From positions 62,001 through 126,000 of the forward strand of contig CANQXE010000001.1 of NCBI GenBank assembly GCA_947627725.1: DNA of 64,000 nt, given 5' to 3'. The notes beneath the pieces were generated by a model. The model was not told the origin of the DNA. It ran no database searches and was given only the letters and a program-made list of their open reading frames with translations. Of the stretch, positions 1 through 8,169 are shown one piece after another. The number at the start of each line of letters is the position of its first letter. Positions within the stretch are counted from its first letter, which is position 1. Origin of the DNA: an uncultured Clostridia bacterium (lineage in GTDB: Bacteria > Bacillota > Clostridia > Oscillospirales > Acutalibacteraceae). The translations under genes and the position numbers were made by a program.

Positions 1-1
1 A

Positions 2-550
2 ATAATCTGCATAGCCGGACTTGTAATTTTTACTATCGGATGTTTGCTTGAAAGGTCTGAATACTTTTCTGTTTCCGGTATTTTTTCATTCTTCAATACT
101 TTCTCAAATATTTTATCCTGCATCAGCATCTGCATATTTTTATTAATGGCATATATAGTCTACAAATATGCGTTAATATCAAGGTGCAGAGTTGTTTTAT
201 TTCTTCAGGGAGCTGTAAGCATCAGCGTATCATCGTATTATATTTATTACGGCATAATAAATTTTTACAACACTGAGCATCCGTCTGACGTCACAAAAAC
301 TGAACAGCTTTTATACTTTTTTACGCCTGTATTTATGATTACCTGCGGAATTTTCTTTTTTATTTACTGCATAATCTGTTTTACCTGTTCGGGTGAAATC
401 ACTTCCCTGATAAAGGGCAAAGCCAACAGTATTATTTTAAAGAGATATGAATATTACGAACGTTTTCTTCTTGTATTTTTAATAATCTGTTCTCTTATTA
501 CAACAGCATTTATCATCAGTTATTTTATATCATTTTTCAGTACTGGATAA
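2..550 (+). CDS. Membrane protein of unknown function, 5' end outside the window
   Basis: The reading frame is open to the left edge (…IAGLVIFTIGCLLERSE), so the start lies upstream and only the C-terminal part is seen. At least four strongly hydrophobic stretches are visible, separated by short polar loops, which makes it an integral membrane protein. I recognise no family motif. A ribosome site (AAGGAG) for the next small membrane protein sits directly after the stop codon, so the two genes are probably co-transcribed. Function unknown; membrane location is a confident reading. Confidence 0.6.
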   Translation: MICIAGLVIFTIGCLLERSEYFSVSGIFSFFNTFSNILSCISICIFLLMAYIVYKYALISRCRVVLFLQGAVSISVSSYYIYYGIINFYNTEHPSDVTKTEQLLYFFTPVFMITCGIFFFIYCIICFTCSGEITSLIKGKANSIILKRYEYYERFLLVFLIICSLITTAFIISYFISFFSTG

Positions 551-560
551 GGAGAAAAAT

Positions 561-827
561 ATGATTTTACTGTATTTATTATTTTGTCTGTATTTTGTCT
601 CGTATGATGGATTATCTTATAAAATTTCTACTCTGTATTTTATTATATGGGCATTATTAAGCATTGCGTGTGTAGCGCACGTTATATTACTGACCTATAC
701 AGTTTATTCAGACGCTAAAGAAAAACAGCTTGCCTCGAAGGGAATATGGGCGCTTTTGACAATCATATTTGACATTCCCTGCGTCGTAGTTTATGTATTC
801 TTCACTTTCAGAGCAGAAAAAGCATAA
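561..827 (+). CDS. Small two- to three-helix membrane protein, hypothetical
   Basis: An 88-residue protein starting at ATG after AAGGAGAAAAAT, 10 bases behind the upstream gene. It has hydrophobic helices at about residues 1-15, 24-48 and 62-83 with a short charged loop (SDAKEKQ) between the last two. No known family is recognised. It is probably in one operon with the flanking genes. The next gene appears to begin inside its last codons in another frame. Confidence 0.5.
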   Translation: MILLYLLFCLYFVSYDGLSYKISTLYFIIWALLSIACVAHVILLTYTVYSDAKEKQLASKGIWALLTIIFDIPCVVVYVFFTFRAEKA

Positions 828-883
828 ACAAAAAAATAAGAAAAAGGAATATTGTTTTAAATGTATTATCAATATTACTAATA

Positions 884-1744
884 ATGGTATTCTTTTACGG
901 AAGTCAAATAACAGATCAATATTATGATGATTATACATACAAGCACTTTGACAACAGCGTCGCAACATATAAAAATGAGAAAAATCAGGATGTTATCTAT
1001 GATAAAATGGGAAATTCCTATACGTTTCTCCAAAGCAGAAATATGACATATTATGACCGCAACGGTAATAAATACACACCGATAATCTATGATGATATAC
1101 GCGACATTAATGGTTACAAATGCACTCAAAACAATAAAGAATATCTGTCAGATGATTACGAATTTTTCATTGATAGGGACGGATATATCGTTATATTACC
1201 TTATGACAACAGTATTAATTATTCGGCTTTAGGAGTATGCTATGATAACAGTGGAAATATTTATTATGATATAATCGACTGCTACTGGACGCCTGACGGG
1301 AAACTCAAATTTTACACTGATTACAATAACGACTATGAAAAAATAACTTATGAACAAATATTATCGTATGAGCAACAGATGAAAAAGGAAGATGCAATAA
1401 TAAAAATCGAAAGATTTTTTTCTGATTTCGAAGACAGTGATTGGGATTCAATCAAATATTGTTGCAGCGCTGATTTTATTAAATGTTATTTTGAAAATAA
1501 CATCCTGTTTGGTTTTAAATCAGCAGAGTTAATCAAAATCACCGAGCAGGGATATATAGACAGTAATGAAAACCAATATTATGCTAAGGTAAAAATCAAG
1601 GGCAGACCTGAAAAAAATTCCGGATTTTACAATTCTGAAAATGAAGTAATCGCCGCTTCACTCACAGTAACTTTAGAATATGTTACAGATGATGAGTACT
1701 ACAAGGAATGGATTGTAACTGATATAAAAATAAAAATTATTTAA
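884..1744 (+). CDS. Exported or membrane-anchored hypothetical protein with uncertain, probably frameshifted start
   Basis: The first in-frame ATG is at 884, but the same frame is open well upstream. It reads a typical signal-anchor there (lysine/arginine cluster, then NIVLNVLSILLIMVFFYG), with no ATG, GTG or TTG to start it. A plausible ATG at 793, overlapping the end of the previous gene, begins MYSSLSEQKKHKQ in a frame that would join this one after a +1 shift in the A-run near 830-836. Residues 20-160 of the called protein are rich in Tyr, Asp and Asn with repeated DxxGN-type segments, like surface repeat proteins. The last 100 residues look like a small alpha/beta domain. Function unknown. 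A leader peptide with stop-restart at 879-886 is the alternative. Confidence 0.45.
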   Translation: MVFFYGSQITDQYYDDYTYKHFDNSVATYKNEKNQDVIYDKMGNSYTFLQSRNMTYYDRNGNKYTPIIYDDIRDINGYKCTQNNKEYLSDDYEFFIDRDGYIVILPYDNSINYSALGVCYDNSGNIYYDIIDCYWTPDGKLKFYTDYNNDYEKITYEQILSYEQQMKKEDAIIKIERFFSDFEDSDWDSIKYCCSADFIKCYFENNILFGFKSAELIKITEQGYIDSNENQYYAKVKIKGRPEKNSGFYNSENEVIAASLTVTLEYVTDDEYYKEWIVTDIKIKII

Positions 1745-1801
1745 AAAACTCAACGGATATTTATCAAGTGTATATAAGGCAGTATTGAATGAAGAGAATG
1801 A

Positions 1802-2026
1802 CGCAGTCCCAAAAATTTAAACGTGCTGTATTTAGAACTCGGAGTGGGATACAACATCCCTGTCATTATAAAATATCCTTTCCGGCAGATGACTGCCGAA
1901 AATCCAAAAGCAACCTATGCCCGTATAAATGTAGGTGAGAAAATTTGCCACGAAGAAATTGAAAATCAGTCAATTTGCATTAATGCAGATATCAAAACTG
2001 TTATTAATAAAATAATTTTGATTTAA
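1802..2026 (+). pseudogene. Remnant of a sirtuin (Sir2-type NAD-dependent deacetylase), C-terminal end only
   Basis: The frame is open after a TGA at 1799-1801 and reads about 74 residues with YLELGVGYNIPVIIKYPF, followed by QMTAENPKATYARIN. This matches the C-terminal segment of gut Firmicute Sir2-family proteins as I know them. The Rossmann core, the catalytic histidine and the zinc cysteines are all absent upstream, so the gene is decayed. No ribosome site precedes the only possible start (GTG 1823). It is unlikely to make a functional protein. Confidence 0.6.
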
Positions 2027-2081
2027 ATACTCTTGTTTATTGATAATTTGTAGTGTAAAATATAACCAAAAGGAGGATTAT

Positions 2082-3023
2082 ATGGATATTCAGTATTTAT
2101 TGTTTTTACAGGAAGTAAGAGAGGCAATCAGCGGGGTTTTTAATGATTTCTTTCTGCAAATCAGCGATTTGTCATATGGTATTTTTATATGGATGCTTGC
2201 AAGCATAATGTTCTGGGCAGTTGATAAGAAAAGCGGCAGCTTTCTTTTTTTGAATATCGGCTTTTCAAGATTTTTTATGCAATTATTAAAGCTTACATTC
2301 TGCGTTTACAGACCGTGGATAAAATCCGATAAAATCGTCCCTGTTGAAACGGCTTCAGGTTATTCTTTTCCAAGCGGTCACAGTGTGACTGCAACGGCAA
2401 ATTACGGAACAATCATTGAACGCAACAGAAAGCATAAAATGCTGTGCGTTTTTATGATTATTATGATTTTGCTTACAATGTTTTCAAGAAATTACATAGG
2501 CGTTCATACTCCGCAGGACGTGTTGGTAGGTGCTCTGCTCGGAGCTGTTGTAGTAATATTAGGCTCAAAGGCTTGGGAATGGATTGATAAAAACAAAAAA
2601 AGAGATTATATAATCCCTTGTGTTGGCTTGGTTTTCACCGCTTTATTTTTGGTATATATATCTCTCAAGACATATCCTATGGATTATGTTGACGGGGAGC
2701 TCCTTGTTGACCCGAGTAAGATGATGAAAGACGGCTTTAAAGATGCAGGCAGATTTCTCGGTGTTACAATAGGATGGTTTTTGGAAAGAAAGTTTGTAAG
2801 ATTTACTCTTAATGTAACGGCAATTCAAAAGGTGACAAGATGCTGCTTTGGCGTTTTGCTGATTATATTCTACGAAAATGCCTTTATGCCGATGATAACG
2901 GAAGCAATAAGTTCCTCGTGGGTAAGCTTTGCTTTAACGTTTTTTGAATTGATACTTCTTATGGTAATCTATCCGCTATGTTTCTCAAAAATCGAATCCA
3001 TGAGGAGAATAAAAAAAGCCTAA
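2082..3023 (+). CDS. PAP2-family membrane phosphatase
   Basis: A lipid-phosphate phosphatase of the PAP2/PgpB superfamily, which removes phosphate from lipid-linked substrates in the membrane. The start is set by AGGAGG at 2071-2076, six bases before ATG 2082. All three signature motifs are present: K70 to RP77-78, PSGH97-100, and SRNYIGVHTPQD at 135-146 with the catalytic histidine. The protein has about 313 residues and 6 or more hydrophobic segments, longer than the minimal family because of an extra C-terminal membrane region. Undecaprenyl-pyrophosphate recycling is one option, but the exact substrate cannot be told. The gene ends in a strong shared terminator. Confidence 0.85.
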   Translation: MDIQYLLFLQEVREAISGVFNDFFLQISDLSYGIFIWMLASIMFWAVDKKSGSFLFLNIGFSRFFMQLLKLTFCVYRPWIKSDKIVPVETASGYSFPSGHSVTATANYGTIIERNRKHKMLCVFMIIMILLTMFSRNYIGVHTPQDVLVGALLGAVVVILGSKAWEWIDKNKKRDYIIPCVGLVFTALFLVYISLKTYPMDYVDGELLVDPSKMMKDGFKDAGRFLGVTIGWFLERKFVRFTLNVTAIQKVTRCCFGVLLIIFYENAFMPMITEAISSSWVSFALTFFELILLMVIYPLCFSKIESMRRIKKA

Positions 3024-3046
3024 GCATTTAAACAATTCATAATACA

Positions 3047-3093
3047 AAAAAATCATAACCATCAGTTGATTAAACTGGTGGTTATGATTTTTT
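3047..3093. terminator. Bidirectional intrinsic terminator between converging genes
   Basis: An inverted repeat (ATAACCATCAGT / ACTGGTGGTTAT, one G-T pair) is flanked by an A-run on the left and a T-run on the right, so it can terminate both the PAP2 gene and the nitroreductase gene. Confidence 0.85.
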
Positions 3094-3106
3094 ATCCATT
3101 TGACTT

Positions 3107-3922
3107 TTATGATTTAAGCTGATATGACGCAATATATTCCACATCATTCTCCGTTACGATTTTCGGATCGCTGATTAAAAAGCTGATATTCAAGCCCTTT
3201 TCCTTTGCCGTGAGAGCAAAATGGCAGAGTGCTATTCCCAAGTCAATTTTCTGCATATCGAATGATTTACCGCTAAAGCCCTTGCTCCTCTTCAGATAAA
3301 AATGAGCCGCGCTTTCACTCACCACAACACGCCACGGCTGCTTATTAACTGCCGACGGCGCCAAACGTACCATTTCAAGAGCTTCCTTAAGCTTACCGGT
3401 CTTTTCCTCCTTCAGCGGTACATCAAATGAGCAGTCGTAAAACAGCTTTTCAAACGGCAGTCTGCTGTCAGCTTTAATAGCCTTGCGCATCATACTTTCG
3501 CGTACAGACATTTTATTTGCCGTATATCCAAGAGGACTGACGCAAGGCATTATCTCATGATCCTTAAGCGACATCGCGCGCTCAAACGAGGAGCGGTCCA
3601 TTGTTCCGCCAATCCAAACCGTACCGATACCAAGCGACTGTGCGCAAAGAACGAGCATTTCAAATGAATATCCGAATGCCTCCTCTATATGGGGTACACG
3701 TTGCGCCTTGCCTCCGACATAAAGATTTGTTCCGCTGACAACGGGACAGGTCAATCCCTGCTTCTTTGCGTCGAGCAGTTTAAACTCAATCGGTATTTCA
3801 TATGGATTTTCTATTTTTTCCATAAATTCGGACAGCTTATTGATATCCTCCTCGTCAATTTCTCTTCCGTCAAATGTACGGACGCTTCTTCTGCTTTGAA
3901 TAAGCTCTTCAATATGCTCCAC
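3107..3922 (-). CDS. Nitroreductase-family flavoprotein (TM1586 type)
   Basis: An FMN-dependent nitroreductase-like oxidoreductase. Reading begins at GTG 3922 because a perfect AAGGAG lies seven bases before it; the longer open frame has no ribosome site. The protein opens with SRRSVRTFDGREI, the usual first motif of the family. It has a central LCAQSLGIGTVWIGG segment (phosphate/flavin side) and a later LAPSAVNKQPWRVVV, typical of the duplicated-domain TM1586 type. Length is about 271 residues. The physiological electron acceptor is unknown. It stands alone and converges with the PAP2 gene. Confidence 0.75.
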   Translation of the reverse strand: MEHIEELIQSRRSVRTFDGREIDEEDINKLSEFMEKIENPYEIPIEFKLLDAKKQGLTCPVVSGTNLYVGGKAQRVPHIEEAFGYSFEMLVLCAQSLGIGTVWIGGTMDRSSFERAMSLKDHEIMPCVSPLGYTANKMSVRESMMRKAIKADSRLPFEKLFYDCSFDVPLKEEKTGKLKEALEMVRLAPSAVNKQPWRVVVSESAAHFYLKRSKGFSGKSFDMQKIDLGIALCHFALTAKEKGLNISFLISDPKIVTENDVEYIASYQLKS

Positions 3923-4072
3923 AGCAATCTCCTTTTTGGTATTAGGCTTTAATGATATACTATAATAACGGGTACAAGTCATCATATTTTAATGGTTATT
4001 CGTTTAAAAAAGCAATAAAAAGTTTAAAGGATTATCGCAGGAATAAATCACAAAAATATAAAACTAATCATT

Positions 4073-6763
4073 CTACTTAATATTATCCATTTTAAACGTA
4101 AGCGTTTTGGTTTCTCCCGTTTTGAACTCAATCTCTTGCATATCGTTTGACAGACCGCAGGAGACATTTATTTTTTGGTCAGTATCAGATTTGATTTCAA
4201 CAACCGCAGTTCCTGCCGTGATATCCCATTCAAGCTTTTCAATGGTTGCGCGTGTGCGTGCCTTTATTCCTGTTACGGTTCCCTTATCAAAGCCGCTGTT
4301 TAAAAGCGCGGGCAAAATCTCAATTTCACCTGTGTTTGAATAAACAAGGCTTTCATTGATTATTCCGAGATATCCGATTGCGAAATCCGTACAGTAACAG
4401 CTACCTCTGTCATAATCATGGTTTGTCATAAGTGAATCATAACGTATCTTATGATTCATCAGCTTTGTCAATGCGTCTGTCAGACTGTTTCTGTCCTTAA
4501 GCCTTGCCGCGATAAGAGAACGGTGTACAAGTGCGTGGCTCGCCTCGTTTTCACTCTCACGGTTATCAATTGCCTGAATACAAGCCTTTGTAAGCTCCTC
4601 ATTATCCTGTGTTTCAAACAAGGGCCATACGCAGTAGAGATGGCTAAGATGCCTGTGCTCGTTATTTTCCTCAAAGGCTGTCGTTGCCCATTCTTTTAAC
4701 GCGCCCGTTTCATCATAAAGATAAGGAGGTAAATTTTCAAGCAAAGCCTGCCATTTTGATGTATCCGCATTTGGTGTTACATTTGCCATAACATCAAGCA
4801 ACATATTAAGATTATCCCTGCACGCGGCAATATCAATAGCGCAGTTAGCATCGGACGGGCTTGGATAGTTGGAGGGATTATTCTCGGGGGAGTAGCTTGG
4901 GAGAATGCAGTAGCTTTCCCCGTCCTTAAGCTCGGTCTTTCCCTGCTCATAATGAATACCGCCGTCTTTATCGGTATAATATTCAGGCGTCATAAGCTGC
5001 TGCCAGTAATTAGCCGATTTAGTCAGCAGAGGAAGAAGAATATCCTCCTGAAGTCTTAAATAACCCCTGTCGGTAATTACTTTAAGCTGAGCGTCTGTCA
5101 AATCCTTTTCTGTCGTAGAAAGAACAGATTTTAGCTTATTCAAATCAAATTCGTCACTGAGAGGAATATTGATATTTCCGTAGCATTGCAGAGTTTCATA
5201 TAACGGCTGGAGCATCCATGAAGTTCCGGCGTTCCAATATCTGAAAGGATAAGGATAACAGGTTTCCGTTATTACTGCCTTATCGCCGTCGGAATTTACA
5301 GGCGCTTGTATCGCGTCCTTAAAGCCGTGCGTTGCGTATGCGTTCTCCTCCCAGTCAGGCAACTGACGGAGTATAAAATAAGTATAACCGACAGGTGTTG
5401 AAGACATATTGCCTGTATTCATAGACGAGGTTTGCAGATTAACATTTGCGTCCATTGTATATTTGCTTCCCCAGCCGGTATTCCACTCACCTGTCCACAT
5501 ACCGTAAAGACGGCTTGTGGAATATCCGCTGCAACAAAGATAAGCATATCTGCCCGCATAATACGTTCTCTGTGCGAGGGCGGAATTAATTTCGTCCTTG
5601 CCCTTCTGTGATTTCAGCATACTTTCATTTGAAGAGGTATCCGCGTCACCAAGCGTTAATGTAACAGCGTCAAACTGAGGCTTGTAAATCGCCAGATGAT
5701 TTTCAAGCGCCTTGTCATAATCAAAGCCGCCGTCCGCAGAATACTTATCCGCAACCGCCTTAGTCTGTTTGAAAAGCTCTTCAGTCAGCGCATAGCTTTC
5801 CTGCTTTTCAAACTCATCATATGCACCCATATCATAAGTACGGTCGGAAATTGTAATTAAATAAACCGCATCGGCGTCAGTAATTTTAATACCGTTGTTA
5901 TCACCGCAAAATTGTGTTTCTTCTGTATTTTTATCAAGTATAACCCTTTCCTTAGAGCCTCCTTGTATAACAACATATGTGAGCGTCGCATAGCCTCCGT
6001 TTTTAAGCTCGCTGTTCTCATAATTCGGATAATGAGCGACAAAAGCTATGGAGTTGGCATTATCGTCCGCAAGCTTTTTATATTTAAGATTTTTCTCGTC
6101 GCTGTCGCCGAAATTAGCAAGGGTTGAAATATCATCAAAGGAAAGCGTCATATTAATCTTTTCGCCCTTGTCAGACGAATTAAGCTGTGTAATTACAGCG
6201 CCGTCAGCCATTGATGTAAAGGATTTTCTCTGCCATACTCCGCCTTTGCTTTCATAATATACGCCAACCTGTGACGTTTCGTAATCAGTGTAGCGGGCAT
6301 AATTCGACTCGCCCTTTCCGTCAATATCAAGCCTTAACTGACCGCCGGGATGATAACGGTAAACATCGTCATAGCTTGCGTTATCAACAATATCCTCACC
6401 CTTGACTATTGACTGCTTAACGGTTTCAAGCTCGTCAAAGGTTTCAGGGCAGTAGCGCACATTTTCATTCGGCATAATAAAATGCATATTCTGGAAAATG
6501 AAAGTATCCGAGTACGGCGAACCGCTTTCGACAAAGCCCTGCAGTCCGTTGCCCGATACCATACCGTGTCTCCATTTATCGGTATTGTTTTTCTTTGACG
6601 CTGAAAGCTCCTTATAATCACTGCTGTAAGAAATCTTGCTTAAATCGGTAAAAAGACCTTCAATCTCCGCATTTGTATTCTTACCGCCCGAACAGGCGGA
6701 GAGAGAAAAAACAAACGCTGAGCATAAGCCTAAACAAAGTGCTTTTTTAATTAATTTATTCAT
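4073..6763 (-). CDS. GH95-type glycoside hydrolase lipoprotein (alpha-L-fucosidase or alpha-L-galactosidase class)
   Basis: A surface lipoprotein of 896 residues; the signal peptide ends in LSAC with the lipid-accepting Cys24. Family GH95 is suggested by an N-terminal WRHGMVSGNGLQGFVESG, a central WTGEWNTGWGSKYTMDANVN at the start of the (alpha/alpha) barrel, a late ENNEHRHLSHLYCVWP, and the C-terminal beta domain NTGEIEILPALL followed by GIKARTRA. GH95 enzymes remove terminal alpha-1,2-fucose or L-galactose by inversion. AGGTGATAGT precedes the ATG. It stands alone, divergent from the hydrogenase operon; a 27-bp inverted repeat lies upstream. Substitutions relative to classical GH95 make the exact substrate uncertain. 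Confidence 0.75.
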   Translation of the reverse strand: MNKLIKKALCLGLCSAFVFSLSACSGGKNTNAEIEGLFTDLSKISYSSDYKELSASKKNNTDKWRHGMVSGNGLQGFVESGSPYSDTFIFQNMHFIMPNENVRYCPETFDELETVKQSIVKGEDIVDNASYDDVYRYHPGGQLRLDIDGKGESNYARYTDYETSQVGVYYESKGGVWQRKSFTSMADGAVITQLNSSDKGEKINMTLSFDDISTLANFGDSDEKNLKYKKLADDNANSIAFVAHYPNYENSELKNGGYATLTYVVIQGGSKERVILDKNTEETQFCGDNNGIKITDADAVYLITISDRTYDMGAYDEFEKQESYALTEELFKQTKAVADKYSADGGFDYDKALENHLAIYKPQFDAVTLTLGDADTSSNESMLKSQKGKDEINSALAQRTYYAGRYAYLCCSGYSTSRLYGMWTGEWNTGWGSKYTMDANVNLQTSSMNTGNMSSTPVGYTYFILRQLPDWEENAYATHGFKDAIQAPVNSDGDKAVITETCYPYPFRYWNAGTSWMLQPLYETLQCYGNINIPLSDEFDLNKLKSVLSTTEKDLTDAQLKVITDRGYLRLQEDILLPLLTKSANYWQQLMTPEYYTDKDGGIHYEQGKTELKDGESYCILPSYSPENNPSNYPSPSDANCAIDIAACRDNLNMLLDVMANVTPNADTSKWQALLENLPPYLYDETGALKEWATTAFEENNEHRHLSHLYCVWPLFETQDNEELTKACIQAIDNRESENEASHALVHRSLIAARLKDRNSLTDALTKLMNHKIRYDSLMTNHDYDRGSCYCTDFAIGYLGIINESLVYSNTGEIEILPALLNSGFDKGTVTGIKARTRATIEKLEWDITAGTAVVEIKSDTDQKINVSCGLSNDMQEIEFKTGETKTLTFKMDNIK

Positions 6764-6780
6764 ACTATCACCTCATAAAA

Positions 6781-6834
6781 ATTATAGCATAACAGCTTAT
6801 AAAAAACACGACATTATAATCATAATGATGTCGT
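6781..6834 (-). promoter_or_regulatory. Promoter -10 and candidate operator of the GH95 gene
   Basis: On the minus strand TATAAT (6781-6786) lies just before the leader, without a good -35 hexamer. Upstream, an imperfect 27-bp inverted repeat at 6808-6834 has perfect outer arms ACGACAT/ATGTCGT. The weak -35 plus a palindrome suggests a regulated promoter; the regulator is not known. Confidence 0.45.
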
Positions 6835-7062
6835 ATTAATAGCTTTATACCTGATTTCTTTATAGTAATTTATATCTATGTCTGCCGGTGTGTTAAATTT
6901 TTGGTATAGCGGTAAACAAACACTATACACACATTACATTATAATTCTATAACATACAGCAATCTTTTTCAAGCATTTTGAAATAAATCAGGTCTACGCA
7001 CAAAGTCTTTTTTCGCAATATTTATATTACAAAATTTTAATTGTAATGGTAAAAATTATTTA

Positions 7063-7091
7063 TTGACTTTGTGACTGCTATACAATATTAT
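7063..7091 (+). promoter_or_regulatory. Sigma-A promoter of the hydrogenase operon
   Basis: TTGACT (7063-7068), a 17-base spacer and TATTAT (7086-7091) form a near-consensus promoter. It gives a leader of about 160 bases that runs through the two Rex-like sites to hydC. A second TTGACA (7175-7180) inside the downstream Rex-like site, with the AT-rich 7193-7202 segment as a -10 region, is a possible second promoter. Confidence 0.6.
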
Positions 7092-7141
7092 ATTAGTGCA
7101 ATTCGCAATAATTTTTTATATTTTGAGTACAAATAAAAAAA

Positions 7142-7181
7142 TTGTTTATTTTTTGACAATTAATTGTTTATTTTTTGACAA
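7142..7181. promoter_or_regulatory. Two tandem Rex-like operators upstream of the hydrogenase operon
   Basis: An exact 22-bp tandem duplication (7141-7162 and 7163-7184) carries two 18-bp elements reading TTGTTTA-TTTT-TTGACAA at 7142-7159 and 7164-7181. These match the known Clostridial Rex consensus TTGTTAA-N4-TTAACAA at 12 of 14 fixed positions. Rex senses NADH/NAD+ and represses redox genes. Here it would couple hydrogenase synthesis to NADH level. No rex gene is in the window, so binding is inferred. Confidence 0.6.
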
Positions 7182-7257
7182 TTATATGTTAATATATATC
7201 TACTCATATAGAAATACAGTTTAATAAATGAAATAATTTTTGGGAGGAATAAATTTA

Positions 7258-7755
7258 ATGCAAAAGAAAAAAAGCACACTTCCTTTTAAAGGCACAGACG
7301 AGCAGAAAAAAAAGCTTGACGCCGTTATTGACGCAAACAAGCACGATAAAAGCCGTTTGATGGCTGTTATGCAGGAGGCACAGGAAATCTACGGATATCT
7401 TCCGATAGAGGTGCAGGAAATGATTGCTGAGGGTATGGACGTCCCGCTTGAAAAGGTATACGGTGTCGCAACCTTTTACGCTCAGTTCTCATTAGCTCCA
7501 AAGGGAAAGTATAATATATCGGTATGTATGGGTACTGCCTGCTATGTAAAGGGTTCTCAAACTCTTCTTGACGCTCTTACCGAAAAATTAGGCATAGGCA
7601 TTGATGAATGTACTCCTGACGGAAAATTTTCACTGACAGCCTGCCGCTGTATCGGCGCGTGCGGCTTAGGTCCCGTGTTGACCGTTAATGACGAAGTTTA
7701 CGGTAAGCTTACGGCTGATGATATTGACGGTATTCTCGCAAAATATCAGGATTAA
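7258..7755 (+). CDS. hydC: NuoE-like [2Fe-2S] subunit of electron-bifurcating [FeFe]-hydrogenase
   Basis: The 24-kDa-type subunit (NuoE/HydC) of a trimeric NADH- and ferredoxin-linked hydrogenase in the cytoplasm. Start ATG 7258 follows GGGAGGAATAAATTTA. The N-terminal helical part (IYGYLPIEVQEMIA) is followed by a thioredoxin-like domain with the expected [2Fe-2S] ligands Cys90, Cys95, Cys131 and Cys135 (CMGTAC and CRCIGAC). Length 165 is normal. It is the first gene of a run of four, with short gaps, behind the Rex-like sites. Confidence 0.92.
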   Translation: MQKKKSTLPFKGTDEQKKKLDAVIDANKHDKSRLMAVMQEAQEIYGYLPIEVQEMIAEGMDVPLEKVYGVATFYAQFSLAPKGKYNISVCMGTACYVKGSQTLLDALTEKLGIGIDECTPDGKFSLTACRCIGACGLGPVLTVNDEVYGKLTADDIDGILAKYQD

Positions 7756-7785
7756 CTTACTAATATAATTGAAAGGAGAAGCGAA

Positions 7786-8166
7786 ATGAAGTCAATTGAT
7801 GAGCTTAATGCTATTAAGCAGGAATACAGAAGTGCGGTAACAATACGCACAAGCGATTATGAAACAAGAATTATTGTCGGAATGGGCAACAGCGGTATTG
7901 TTGCCGGTGCGCGCGATATACTCAAGACACTCGTTAAGCTGATTGAAGACGAGGGTCTCAGCGGAAAGGTTATTGTTACACAGGAGGCAAGAGTCAGCAA
8001 GGTCGGTCACAATCCTGTTGTAAAGATAGTTGAGGACGGCGTAAAAACCGCCGTATATTCAAATGTTACGAAAGATATGGCAAAACGTATTGTTGAGGAG
8101 CATATCAAAGGCGGAAAAATTATTGAAGAATATCTATTGATTGATGATACAAGCAAGGAGGAATAA
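7786..8166 (+). CDS. Thioredoxin-fold ferredoxin-like protein lacking all cysteines
   Basis: The protein is similar in outline to the small (2Fe-2S) ferredoxin-domain proteins often encoded between hydC and hydB in Clostridia (IRTSDYETRIIVGMGNSGIVAGARDIL, then NVTKDMAKRIVEEHI). No cysteine occurs in its 126 residues. The usual MGTCG motif reads MGNSG, and the second cysteine pair region reads TQEARVSKV. It therefore cannot bind a cysteine-ligated cluster. It keeps its place in the operon (30 bases after hydC, 3 bases before hydB, AAAGGAG ribosome site), so it is probably made and may be structural. Family assignment is from memory of the motif layout. Confidence 0.7.
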   Translation: MKSIDELNAIKQEYRSAVTIRTSDYETRIIVGMGNSGIVAGARDILKTLVKLIEDEGLSGKVIVTQEARVSKVGHNPVVKIVEDGVKTAVYSNVTKDMAKRIVEEHIKGGKIIEEYLLIDDTSKEE

Positions 8167-8169
8167 AGT

